Below are positions 6,276 through 13,072 of a stretch of DNA of 15,005 bases, piece after piece. A program made the translations under genes and the position numbers. The notes beneath the pieces are model-generated. The model did not search any database. It saw only the letters and a program-made list of their open reading frames with translations, and was not told the DNA's origin. The DNA lies in NCBI GenBank assembly GCA_900552755.1, contig USAY01000040.1, positions 1 to 15,005 of the forward strand. Reading direction: 5' to 3'. The stretch comes from an uncultured Collinsella sp. (GTDB taxonomy: Bacteria; Actinomycetota; Coriobacteriia; Coriobacteriales; Coriobacteriaceae). The first letter of the stretch is position 1. The number at the start of each line of letters is the position of its first letter.

Positions 6276-7238
6276 ATGTCCGAAACCGGTCTGCTGCCGG
6301 CATATCTGATCGTCGGTACCGACGGAGTCAAGCGCGATCACGCCGTCTCGCGTATGAAAGCGCGTCTGGAAAAGTCGGGCATGGTCGAGTTCAACCTCGA
6401 CGAGCGCGATATGACCAAAGACCCCGATATCGAGTCGATTATCGGATCGCTCAACACCTTTCCCATGGGCAGCGAGTTTCGCCTGGTAATCCTTGATGGC
6501 TGCTCAAAGCTCGCCAAGTCGGTCTCGGAGCCGCTCGTCGAGTATCTGGCGAGTCCCAGTCCCACAACGGTCTGCCTCATCATCGCCGACTCGCTTGCCA
6601 AGAACACGCGCCTGTATAAGGCGATCGCCAAGATCGACAAGAAGGCTGTGATCGATTGCTCCGGCACCAAGCGCTGGGAGCTACCGCGCCGCGTGCAGCA
6701 GATGGCGACGCAGCACGGCAAGTCGATCACGACGGCGGCCGCCGAGGAACTCGTCTCGCGTTCGGGTGAAAACACTCGCATGCTCGATAACGACTTGGCT
6801 AAGCTTGCCCAGATGGTCGAGGTGCCCCAGATTGAGCTTGCCGACGTTGAGCGCTGGATTGTACGTACGGCCGAGGTTCAACCCTGGGACTTTCTCAATG
6901 CGGTCTCGGCCCGTGACATGCGACGCTCGCTCGAGCTCTTCAATCTACTGCCCGCCAAGAGCTACGTGTGGACTTACACATTGCTGTGCGGCCGCATCCG
7001 CGAGCTTATCGTTGCCAAGGCGCTCGATGCGCGCGGACAGGGTCGTGAGCTGGCCGCAACACTTAAGCTCCAGTCCTGGCAGGTCAAGAATCACCTGACC
7101 TGGGCACGTCGCTTTTCGATGGCAGAGCTCGTTGCCGCGCTCGAGGGCGCGGTCGATGTGGAGCTCGCACTGAAGGGTTCGGCCGATTCTCAGACCGCGC
7201 TTTTGCTCTGGATTACGAACATCTTGAGAAAATCGTGA
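6276..7238 (+). CDS. holA: DNA polymerase III delta subunit
   Basis: This 320-residue protein is the delta subunit of the clamp loader, which opens the beta sliding clamp and loads it on primed DNA. The N-terminal segment AYLIVGTDGVKRDHAVSRMK (about 9-28) corresponds to the degenerate P-loop region of the family, which does not hydrolyse ATP. It is followed by FPMGSEFRLVILDGC, then LIIADSLAKNTRLYKAI, where sensor-like elements lie. The three-helix C-terminal part ends with ELALKGSADSQTALLLWI, the typical last helix of YqeN/HolA proteins. ATG at 6276 was selected because GGGAGGGG (6262-6269) is six bases upstream; in-frame extensions to 6213 would overlap the proposed promoter. The position between comEC and rpsT is conserved in Firmicutes, which strengthens a call that rests on modest sequence motifs. 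Confidence 0.92.
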   Translation: MSETGLLPAYLIVGTDGVKRDHAVSRMKARLEKSGMVEFNLDERDMTKDPDIESIIGSLNTFPMGSEFRLVILDGCSKLAKSVSEPLVEYLASPSPTTVCLIIADSLAKNTRLYKAIAKIDKKAVIDCSGTKRWELPRRVQQMATQHGKSITTAAAEELVSRSGENTRMLDNDLAKLAQMVEVPQIELADVERWIVRTAEVQPWDFLNAVSARDMRRSLELFNLLPAKSYVWTYTLLCGRIRELIVAKALDARGQGRELAATLKLQSWQVKNHLTWARRFSMAELVAALEGAVDVELALKGSADSQTALLLWITNILRKS

Positions 7239-7287
7239 TGATACCTGCCTATTTGACAAATTCGTTCTATCCCTTTGAGGGGGAGCG

Positions 7288-7296
7288 TGCTATAGT
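7288..7296 (+). promoter_or_regulatory. Candidate extended -10 promoter for rpsT
   Basis: TGC (7288-7290) precedes TATAGT (7291-7296), five of six matches to TATAAT. Transcription would start near 7303, giving a leader of about 69 bases before the GTG. A perfect TTGACA at 7253-7258 is 32 bases from this hexamer, too far to serve as its -35. Confidence 0.55.
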
Positions 7297-7306
7297 AGGC
7301 GCTTGC

Positions 7307-7344
7307 ATGACCTCACCGTGTCTCAGAGGTGTCATACATTTTTT
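7307..7344 (+). promoter_or_regulatory. Hairpin plus six-T run in the rpsT leader (possible attenuator)
   Basis: ATGACCTC (7307-7314) pairs with GAGG and TCAT (7326-7329 and 7332-7335) with TG bulged, giving eight base pairs around an 11-base loop. ACA and then six T (7339-7344) follow. The layout resembles a weak intrinsic terminator inside the leader, 28 bases before the start codon, and could allow feedback control of S20. The structure is seen; the regulation is inference. Confidence 0.35.
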
Positions 7345-7371
7345 GCAAGGAACTCGAAAGGAACTCCAGAA

Positions 7372-7638
7372 GTGGCAAACATCAAGTCTCAGAAGAAGCG
7401 TATCCGCACCAATGAGGCAGCTCGCATGCGTAACAAGGCTGTCAAGTCCGAGCTCAAGACGCTGACCAAGCACGTCCAGTCCGCCGTCGCCGAGGGCGAC
7501 GCCGAGAAGGCCCAGGCTGCCCTTAAGACCGTCACCAAGCGTCTCGACATGGCTGCCGCCAAGCATGTTATCCACAAGAACCAGGCTTCCAACCGCAAGT
7601 CCGGTCTTGCCAAGCTCGTGAACAGCATCAACGCCTAA
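7372..7638 (+). CDS. rpsT: Small ribosomal subunit protein bS20
   Basis: This 88-residue basic protein binds 16S rRNA early in assembly of the small subunit. The opening MANIKSQKKRIRTNEAARMRNKAVKSELKT is the standard S20 beginning, and the central AEKAQAALKTVTKRLDMAAAKHVIHKNQASNRKSGLAKLV contains the conserved His-Lys-Asn...Arg-Lys-Ser motif of the third helix. GTG at 7372 is the start: it gives the family's MANIKS terminus and has AAAGGA (7357-7362) nine bases upstream. An in-frame TTG at 7303 would add 23 foreign residues and coincides with the predicted transcription start. The gene seems to be a single-gene transcript with its own promoter and a strong terminator. GTG rather than ATG is a feature it shares with gmk, rpoZ, hemW and mtaB here. 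Confidence 0.97.
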   Translation: MANIKSQKKRIRTNEAARMRNKAVKSELKTLTKHVQSAVAEGDAEKAQAALKTVTKRLDMAAAKHVIHKNQASNRKSGLAKLVNSINA

Positions 7639-7672
7639 GTTGTAAATTTCACACCACACAGATTACGCGCAT

Positions 7673-7709
7673 AAATGGAGCCTGTTTTATGGAACAGGCT
7701 CCATTTTTT
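7673..7709 (+). terminator. Rho-independent terminator after rpsT
   Basis: AAATGGAGCCTGTT (7673-7686) and AACAGGCTCCATTT (7693-7706) form a perfect 14-bp stem with a six-base loop. The tail is six T (7704-7709), partly shared with the stem. This is the clearest terminator in the window. It ends only 25 bases before the lepA ATG. Confidence 0.93.
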
Positions 7710-7714
7710 GTATC

Positions 7715-7727
7715 GCTCGGGTAAGAT
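7715..7727 (+). promoter_or_regulatory. Candidate lepA promoter, giving a leaderless transcript
   Basis: GCTCGGG is followed by TAAGAT (7722-7727), a TANNNT-type -10. It must be used, or an element very near it, because the rpsT terminator ends at 7709. No -35 match is seen. The expected start, six to eight bases beyond the hexamer, falls on or one base before the ATG at 7735. Confidence 0.45.
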
Positions 7728-7734
7728 AGTCCGC

Positions 7735-9546
7735 ATGAATACTTCAATTGACATTTCCCACATCCGCAACTTCTCAATTGTTGCGCACATCGACCATGGC
7801 AAGTCCACGATCAGTGACCGTATCCTCGAGCTCACCCATACCGTCGACGAGCGCGACATGGAGTCGCAGCTGCTCGACACCATGGATATCGAGCGCGAGC
7901 GCGGCATCACGATCAAGTCCAACGCCGTCCGCGTGTCCTATGACGCCGACGACGGCGAGACGTATCAGTTCAACCTCATCGATACGCCGGGCCACGTGGA
8001 CTTTACCTATGAGGTCTCGCGTTCGCTGGCCGCCTGCGAGGGCGCGGTGCTCGTCGTCGATGCCACCCAGGGTGTCGAGGCGCAGACCGTCTCCAATGCG
8101 ACGCTCGCCATGAACGCCAATCTGGACATTGTGCCGGCCATCAACAAGATCGACCTGCCCTCGGCCCATCCCGATGAGGTCAAGACCGAGATTGAGGATG
8201 ACTTGGCGATCCCTGCCGATGATGCCGTGTGTGTCTCGGGCAAGACCGGAGAGGGCATCCACGATCTGCTGGAGTCCATTGTCTTTTTGATCTCTCCGCC
8301 CAAGGGCGATGCGAACGCGCCGCTCAAGGCACTCATCCTGGATTCGTACTTCGACGAGTATCGTGGTGTCGTCGCCACGGTGCGCATCTTTGACGGTTCC
8401 ATCAAAAAGGGCGATACCCTGCGCATGATGCAGGCAAAGGGTGACTTTTTGGTCGATGGCGTGGGCGTCAAGCGTCCCGCCGAGACTCCGGTCGATGCGC
8501 TGACGGTCGGCGAGGTGGGCTACGTGGTCACGGGCCTGAAGGACCCCGAGGCCGTGCGCGTGGGCGATACCCTCACGTGGGCGTCGAATCCCTGCCCCGA
8601 GCCGCTTCCCGGCTACCGCGAGGCCAAGCCCATGGTCTATACGGGCCTGTTCCCGATCGATAACAAGGACTACGAGAACCTGCGTGACGCGCTCGATAAG
8701 CTGCACGTCAACGACCCGTCGTTGGTATGGGAGCCCGAGACCTCGGTGGCGCTCGGCTTTGGCTTCCGCGTGGGCTTCCTGGGCCTGCTGCACATGGAAG
8801 TCGTTAAGGAACGCCTGGAGCGCGAGTTCAACTTGGACCTCATTGCCACGAGTCCCTCGGTCGACTATCACGTCTACAAGACCGACGGCGAGATGATCGA
8901 TGTCCGCAGCCCGCAGGACCTTCCCGAGGCCACGCGCATCGAGCGTATCGAGGAACCCTACCTCAAGGCAAAGATCATCTGCCCGCCTGAGTACACGGGC
9001 GCCGTCATGCAGCTCGCCATCGAGCACCGCGGCGTTACGACCGACATGATCCACCTGACGAGCAAATCGGTCGAGATGCGCTTTGATATGCCGCTTGCCG
9101 AGCTCATCTTGGACTTCTTTGATCAGCTCAAGAGCCGCACTAAGGGCTATGCCTCGCTCGACTACGAGTTCAACGAGTATCGTCCTTCCGAGCTTGTGAA
9201 GCTCGATATCTTGCTTTCGGGCGATGAGGTGGACGCGCTGTCGTTTATCGTGCACAAGGACAAGGCCTATGGCCTGGCCCGCGGTCTGTGCGACAAGCTC
9301 AAGGAGATCATCCCGCGTCAGCTGTTTGAGGTGCCCATCCAGGGTGCTATCGGCAACAAGATCATTGCCCGCTCCACCGTCAAGGCGCGTCGCAAGGACG
9401 TGCTTGCCAAGTGCTACGGCGGCGATATTTCGCGTAAGCGCAAACTGCTCGAGAAGCAGAAAGAGGGCAAGAAGCGCATGAAAGCCATCGGCTCGGTCGA
9501 GGTCCCGCAGGAGGCCTTTATGGCGATTCTCAAGGTGGACGAGTAG
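7735..9546 (+). CDS. lepA: Elongation factor 4 (LepA), ribosome back-translocase GTPase
   Basis: This 603-residue translational GTPase remodels stalled or mistranslocated ribosomes and affects initiation or 30S maturation. G-domain motifs are intact: AHIDHGKST (17-25), the switch RGIT (56-59), DTPGH (83-87) and NKID (137-140). Domain II, the EF-G-like domains and the LepA-specific C-terminal domain follow, ending in IARSTVKARRKDVLAKCYGGDISRKRKLLEKQKEGKKRMK, which is diagnostic for LepA rather than EF-G, BipA or TetM. Length is normal (E. coli 599). ATG at 7735 yields a family-like beginning (NTSIDISHIRNFSIVAHIDHG); an in-frame ATG at 7675 lies inside the terminator stem and is rejected. No Shine-Dalgarno sequence precedes the start, in keeping with a leaderless mRNA. 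It heads lepA-dusB-hemW, with dusB four bases downstream. Confidence 0.98.
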   Translation: MNTSIDISHIRNFSIVAHIDHGKSTISDRILELTHTVDERDMESQLLDTMDIERERGITIKSNAVRVSYDADDGETYQFNLIDTPGHVDFTYEVSRSLAACEGAVLVVDATQGVEAQTVSNATLAMNANLDIVPAINKIDLPSAHPDEVKTEIEDDLAIPADDAVCVSGKTGEGIHDLLESIVFLISPPKGDANAPLKALILDSYFDEYRGVVATVRIFDGSIKKGDTLRMMQAKGDFLVDGVGVKRPAETPVDALTVGEVGYVVTGLKDPEAVRVGDTLTWASNPCPEPLPGYREAKPMVYTGLFPIDNKDYENLRDALDKLHVNDPSLVWEPETSVALGFGFRVGFLGLLHMEVVKERLEREFNLDLIATSPSVDYHVYKTDGEMIDVRSPQDLPEATRIERIEEPYLKAKIICPPEYTGAVMQLAIEHRGVTTDMIHLTSKSVEMRFDMPLAELILDFFDQLKSRTKGYASLDYEFNEYRPSELVKLDILLSGDEVDALSFIVHKDKAYGLARGLCDKLKEIIPRQLFEVPIQGAIGNKIIARSTVKARRKDVLAKCYGGDISRKRKLLEKQKEGKKRMKAIGSVEVPQEAFMAILKVDE

Positions 9547-9550
9547 GCCT

Positions 9551-10594
9551 ATGGCGCTTTCCGAATACAGCGAGCGGTTGCTGGGCGCCTATGCCGAGCA
9601 ACCGTTCCTTATGGCTCCCATGGCGGGCGTGACCGACCCTGCCTACCGCATCATGTGCCGCCGCCGCGGTGCCAACCTTGCCTACAGCGAGATGGTGAGC
9701 GTGGCAGGCCTTGCCTATGCCAGCAACAAAACGTGGCGCCTGGTGCTGCCGGCCGACGAGGAGCAGCAGATTTGTGTGCAGCTCTTTGGCTCCAAGCCCG
9801 ATCAGTTTGCGAGTGCCGTCGCCGCCGTCGAGGAGCGCGTTGGCGATCGCCTGTCGCTCATCGATATCAATATGGCATGCCCCGCCCGCAAGGTCGTTAC
9901 CAAGGGCGAGGGCTCGGCGCTCATGCGCACGCCCGATTTGGCCGAGAAGATCGTCGAGGCGGCGGTGGGCGCGGCGCATGTACCCGTGACCGTCAAGATT
10001 CGCAAAGGCTTTTATGCCGAGGACCGTAATGCCGCGACGTTTGCCCAGATGCTCGAAGGCGCCGGTGCCGCCGCGGTGGCGGTGCATGGCCGCTGCGCCA
10101 CGCAGCTCTATACGGGCCAGGCCGATTGGTCGGTCGTCGATGAGGTTGCCGACGCCGTTGAGATTCCCGTGATCGGTTCGGGCGACGTGTTTACCGCCGA
10201 GGATGCCGCGGAGCATCTGCGCAACTCGGGCGCCAGCGCGGTGTTTATCGCGCGCGGTATCTACGGGAACCCGTGGGTGTTTGGCGATGCTCGCGCCCTT
10301 GCGCTCGATGGCATACCGGTGCCGGTTCGCAGCTCCGTCGAGCGCCTGGACGCCCTGCGTGAGCACCTAACGCTGACACATGAGCTCCTGCCGCTTATGT
10401 CGCGTGCCCGTACGTACGCAAGCTGGTACTTAAAAGGCATGCCCCATGCCGCCGCTTGGCGTGCCCATGTGGTGCGCTGCTCCACGTATGAGGAGTTTAT
10501 GGTGCTGGTCGATGAGATCGAGCATGATGCGGTGGCCTGCGAGGCCGCCCTTGCCGCTGGCAAGTCGGTGCCTGCTCATCCGCTGGAGGCTTAA
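9551..10594 (+). CDS. dusB: tRNA-dihydrouridine synthase, DusB type
   Basis: This 347-residue FMN enzyme reduces specific uridines in the D-loop of tRNA using NADPH. Conserved elements, in order, are FLMAPMAGVTDPAYR (19-33), VQLFGSKP (76-83), IDINMACPARKVVTKGEGSALM (104-125) with the catalytic Cys110, VKIRKGF (148-154) with Lys149 at the FMN, AVHGRCATQLYTGQADW (177-193) and ARGIYGNPWVF (234-244) at the phosphate site. The C-terminal helical tRNA-binding domain covers about 255-347. Two small departures from the usual family wording are NMACP for NMGCP and GSGDV for GNGDI. ATG at 9551 follows the lepA stop by four bases with no strong ribosome site, so coupling is likely. The DusB subtype is suggested by the motif set and is less sure than the family. 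Confidence 0.94.
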   Translation: MALSEYSERLLGAYAEQPFLMAPMAGVTDPAYRIMCRRRGANLAYSEMVSVAGLAYASNKTWRLVLPADEEQQICVQLFGSKPDQFASAVAAVEERVGDRLSLIDINMACPARKVVTKGEGSALMRTPDLAEKIVEAAVGAAHVPVTVKIRKGFYAEDRNAATFAQMLEGAGAAAVAVHGRCATQLYTGQADWSVVDEVADAVEIPVIGSGDVFTAEDAAEHLRNSGASAVFIARGIYGNPWVFGDARALALDGIPVPVRSSVERLDALREHLTLTHELLPLMSRARTYASWYLKGMPHAAAWRAHVVRCSTYEEFMVLVDEIEHDAVACEAALAAGKSVPAHPLEA

Positions 10595-10596
10595 GG

Positions 10597-11829
10597 GTGG
10601 CCGTTACCGCGCTGTACGTGCACGTGCCGTTCTGTGCCCAAAAGTGCCGCTACTGCGACTTCGACTCGCGCAGTTTTGCTCCGTGCGACCTGAGCGCTGC
10701 GCTCGATGCCTATTTTGAGCAGTTGTTCGCGCGCCTCGATGCTTTTGGCAAGGCTGGTGCCCTTGACCTGACCCGCACCGTCTATGTTGGCGGCGGTACG
10801 CCGTCGCTGGCGGGGGAGCGCCTGGTGGAGCTGGCGCGGCGTATTCGTGCGTGGTGCGCCCCCGTTGAGTTTACCTGCGAGGCCAATCCCGAGTCGCTGA
10901 CCGCCGAGCTTGCTACTGCACTTGTCAAGGTTGGTGTCACACGCGTCTCTCTGGGCGTGCAAACGCTCGATAACATCGAACTTACTGCCATCGGCCGTAT
11001 TCACGATGCCGATCGGGCGCTCGCCGCCATCGCGACGGTCAAGAACGCTGGGCTTGATGTGTCGTGCGACCTTATGTGCGGACTTCCCGGGCAAACCGCA
11101 ACGAGTTGGAATCGCACGCTCGTTGGCGTGCTGGCGGCGGCTCCGCATCATGTGTCGGTCTACCCGCTCACGCTCGAGGAGGGGACGCCCCTTTATCGCA
11201 TGGCGTGCCGTGACGAGTCGCTCGAGCCTGATGAGGATTTTCAGGCCGCATGCATGGACGTGGCACGCGAGCTCCTGGGTGCCGCCGGCTATCACCCGTA
11301 TGAGGTGGCGAGTTACGCGCTCGACGGCCATGAGTGCGCCCATAACATTGCCTACTGGACCGGACGGGGCTACCTGGGCCTGGGTCGTTCTGCCGCGGGC
11401 ATGCTCGACGCCGAGGATTTCGACCGTCTTGCAGGTTTGTTCCCCGGTGTATCTTCTCGAGGCGATGCGTACCGCGTGCGTCTGGTGCAACGTGACGATG
11501 ACGCGACGGCGTTCGAGGCCGAATATCTCTCGCAGCGCGAGGCTGCGGCCGAAGACCTGATGCTTGCTTGTCGCATGACGCGCGGTGTCGCGTCCGACCT
11601 GTTGGTTCGCGCGGCTCGTGTCATCCCGGCCGATGGGCTGACAGCCGCTTGCGATCGCGCGCTCGAATTAGGTCTTGCCACTTGGGTGCCCGAGACGCTC
11701 GGGGTCCATGAGGGACCCTTCACTTCGGCAGATGTCGTCGCGGGCCATGTTCGAGCTCGTTTAGCACCGACACACCTGGGCTGGCTCGATGGAAATGTTC
11801 TGTTCGAGCTGTTTTGGGATCTAGCTTAG
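10597..11829 (+). CDS. hemW: Radical SAM haem chaperone HemW (HemN-like)
   Basis: This 410-residue protein belongs to the radical SAM HemN/HemW group. Cys13, Cys17 and Cys20 in PFCAQKCRYCDF form the CxxxCxxCxF signature for the 4Fe-4S cluster. VYVGGGTPSLA (about 62-72) is the glycine-rich SAM-binding motif. FTCEANPESLT, VTRVSLGVQTLD, LMCGLPGQT and ISVYPLTLEEGTPL-like segments follow in the family order, and HNIAYWTGRGYLGLGRSAAGM matches the HemW-specific region. HemW is now regarded as a haem-binding chaperone rather than a coproporphyrinogen oxidase, and the short N-terminus before the first Cys supports HemW over true HemN. GTG at 10597 has GGAGG (10585-10589) seven bases upstream, inside the dusB end; the dusB stop is two bases before the start. 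lepA followed by hemW is conserved in Firmicutes. Confidence 0.94.
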   Translation: MAVTALYVHVPFCAQKCRYCDFDSRSFAPCDLSAALDAYFEQLFARLDAFGKAGALDLTRTVYVGGGTPSLAGERLVELARRIRAWCAPVEFTCEANPESLTAELATALVKVGVTRVSLGVQTLDNIELTAIGRIHDADRALAAIATVKNAGLDVSCDLMCGLPGQTATSWNRTLVGVLAAAPHHVSVYPLTLEEGTPLYRMACRDESLEPDEDFQAACMDVARELLGAAGYHPYEVASYALDGHECAHNIAYWTGRGYLGLGRSAAGMLDAEDFDRLAGLFPGVSSRGDAYRVRLVQRDDDATAFEAEYLSQREAAAEDLMLACRMTRGVASDLLVRAARVIPADGLTAACDRALELGLATWVPETLGVHEGPFTSADVVAGHVRARLAPTHLGWLDGNVLFELFWDLA

Positions 11830-11832
11830 GCC

Positions 11833-11845
11833 GCTCGGGTAGAAT
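11833..11845 (+). promoter_or_regulatory. Candidate promoter for the membrane DnaJ gene
   Basis: GCTCGGG is followed by TAGAAT (11840-11845, five of six matches to TATAAT). A TTGGGA at 11814-11819 is 20 bases away, too far for a standard -35. The same nine bases GCTCGGGTA stand at the lepA -10. No CIRCE or HAIR (HspR) inverted repeat is present nearby. TATATA at 11854-11859 is an alternative. Confidence 0.45.
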
Positions 11846-11887
11846 TACCGGAATATATACGCTGCTGTGAGCAGGAGGTTGCCGCGC

Positions 11888-12991
11888 ATGGCGACGATGA
11901 ACGAAAAAGATTATTACGAGATTCTGGGTGTCTCCAAGGACGCTACCTCGCGTGATATACAGAAGGCCTTCCAGCAAAAGGCCCGCAAGCTCCATCCGGA
12001 CGTCAACAAAGAGCCGGATGCCGAGGAAAAGTTTAAAGAGGTTTCCGAGGCCTACGCCGTGCTTTCGGATGAGCAAAAACGTGCGCGCTACGACGCCATG
12101 CGTTCTAGCAATCCCTTTGCCGGTGCTCCTACAGCTTCGCCCTATGGTGGCGGCTACGCCGGCAACACGGGCTATGGCAATCCCTTTGAGGGCGGCTTTC
12201 CCTTTGGTGGCGCCTGGGGCCAGCAGCGTCGCGGCCAGGCTGCCTACAATCCCGAGAACGGCGCCAACGTGGTCGTCGATATCAAACTGGACGCCAAGGA
12301 GGCCAAGGGCGGTGCCCGCAAGACCGTCCGCTATACGCGCTTCGATACCTGTGGTCACTGCGGCGGCTCGGGTTCTGTCTCCTCCGAGCATGCCCATACC
12401 TGCCCAAGCTGTGGCGGCCGCGGCCACATCGACGTCGACCTGTCCTTCCTGTTTGGTGCGGGCACGTTCCAGTCGGTCTGCCCCGAGTGCGGCGGTTCCG
12501 GTAAGGTCGTGGCAGACCCCTGCCCTGATTGCGGTGGCAGCGGTCGTACTCGCGTAACCTCCGAGCAGACGATTGAGTTTCCTGCCGGCACGCACGATGG
12601 CGACGAGGTCCGCATTAGCGGCATGGGTCATGCTGGCACCAACGGTGCCGCGGGCGGCGACCTGGTGGGCCGCGCCCATGTTGAGGCCGAGCGCTTGGAA
12701 GGCAAAGCTCGTACCGGTTTTTACCTGATGGGCATCGTGGCGCCGTTTTTGGTACTCTCGGCCATCTCGGGCGTGTTCTCTGCCTTTGCCGTGATGTGCT
12801 TTATTCCGTTTACCATGGGCCTGGTCATGGTGCTTTCGGACGGCGTGCTTCATCGCAGCTTGCTGTGGTGGAAGCGCGGTGCGATGCAGTTTGCCAACGG
12901 TTTTGCCAACGGCTTCATGTTCGCGCTCGTGTCGGTTTGGTTCGCGAGCTGCTCGCAACGGGCCATGCTTTCGCCGTACCAAATGCAATAA
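11888..12991 (+). CDS. DnaJ-like protein with zinc domain and C-terminal membrane anchor
   Basis: This 367-residue protein starts as a normal type I Hsp40. The J-domain (about 8-69) has HPD at 36-38, and a Gly/Phe-rich linker follows (about 70-118). CTD-I (about 125-272) carries a full zinc domain with four motifs: C155/C158, C172/C175, C198/C201 and C212/C215. After CTD-I, at the point where DnaJ normally continues with CTD-II, the sequence turns hydrophobic. Segments at about 278-298, 299-317 and 335-353 look transmembrane, with a basic loop HRSLLWWKRG between the last two. CTD-II and the dimerisation tail are absent; no other frame restores them, so a frameshift is unlikely. It probably recruits DnaK to the inner face of the membrane. 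ATG at 11888 has AGGAGG nine bases upstream (11873-11878). GTG at 11867 is rejected because the ribosome site would lie inside it. The role is inference. Confidence 0.88.
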   Translation: MATMNEKDYYEILGVSKDATSRDIQKAFQQKARKLHPDVNKEPDAEEKFKEVSEAYAVLSDEQKRARYDAMRSSNPFAGAPTASPYGGGYAGNTGYGNPFEGGFPFGGAWGQQRRGQAAYNPENGANVVVDIKLDAKEAKGGARKTVRYTRFDTCGHCGGSGSVSSEHAHTCPSCGGRGHIDVDLSFLFGAGTFQSVCPECGGSGKVVADPCPDCGGSGRTRVTSEQTIEFPAGTHDGDEVRISGMGHAGTNGAAGGDLVGRAHVEAERLEGKARTGFYLMGIVAPFLVLSAISGVFSAFAVMCFIPFTMGLVMVLSDGVLHRSLLWWKRGAMQFANGFANGFMFALVSVWFASCSQRAMLSPYQMQ

Positions 12992-13020
12992 CATCAAACC
13001 CTCTGTTTGCGGCCGGCCTT

Positions 13021-13033
13021 GCTTGGGTATAGG
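13021..13033 (+). promoter_or_regulatory. Weak candidate promoter for dnaJ
   Basis: GCTTGGG precedes TATAGG (13028-13033), four of six matches to TATAAT, in the 81-base gap between the two DnaJ genes. It resembles the GCTCGGGTA element ahead of lepA and the upstream DnaJ gene. No convincing -35 and no CIRCE or HAIR repeat is visible. Confidence 0.3.
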
Positions 13034-13072
13034 ACGCACTGTGACAATAATGAAAGTCGGAAGGATTCGGTC

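Noticed and set aside
7253..7258. Perfect TTGACA -35 hexamer upstream of rpsT
   Set aside because: No -10-like sequence occurs 16-18 bases downstream; the TATAGT hexamer is 32 bases away and better explained as an extended -10 promoter.
7675..7734. N-terminal extension of LepA from the ATG at 7675
   Set aside because: That ATG is inside the rpsT terminator stem, and the added residues have no LepA counterpart.
7774..9255. Long open frame of 493 codons on the minus strand
   Set aside because: It is an antisense shadow of lepA, caused by codon-position GC bias, with low-complexity composition and no family signature.
11830..11887. CIRCE or HAIR heat-shock operator ahead of the DnaJ genes
   Set aside because: I looked for the TTAGCACTC/GAGTGCTAA and CTTGAGT/ACTCAAG inverted repeats here and at 12992-13072 and found neither.
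12700..12991. Frameshift as explanation for the missing CTD-II in the first DnaJ
   Set aside because: The alternative plus-strand frames across this stretch show no DnaJ CTD-II wording, and the in-frame sequence forms coherent hydrophobic helices with a basic loop.
11720..13039. Minus-strand open frame of 439 codons, and another at 13304-14482
   Set aside because: Both are antisense to the DnaJ genes, whose domains are unmistakable on the plus strand; their composition is typical of shadows.
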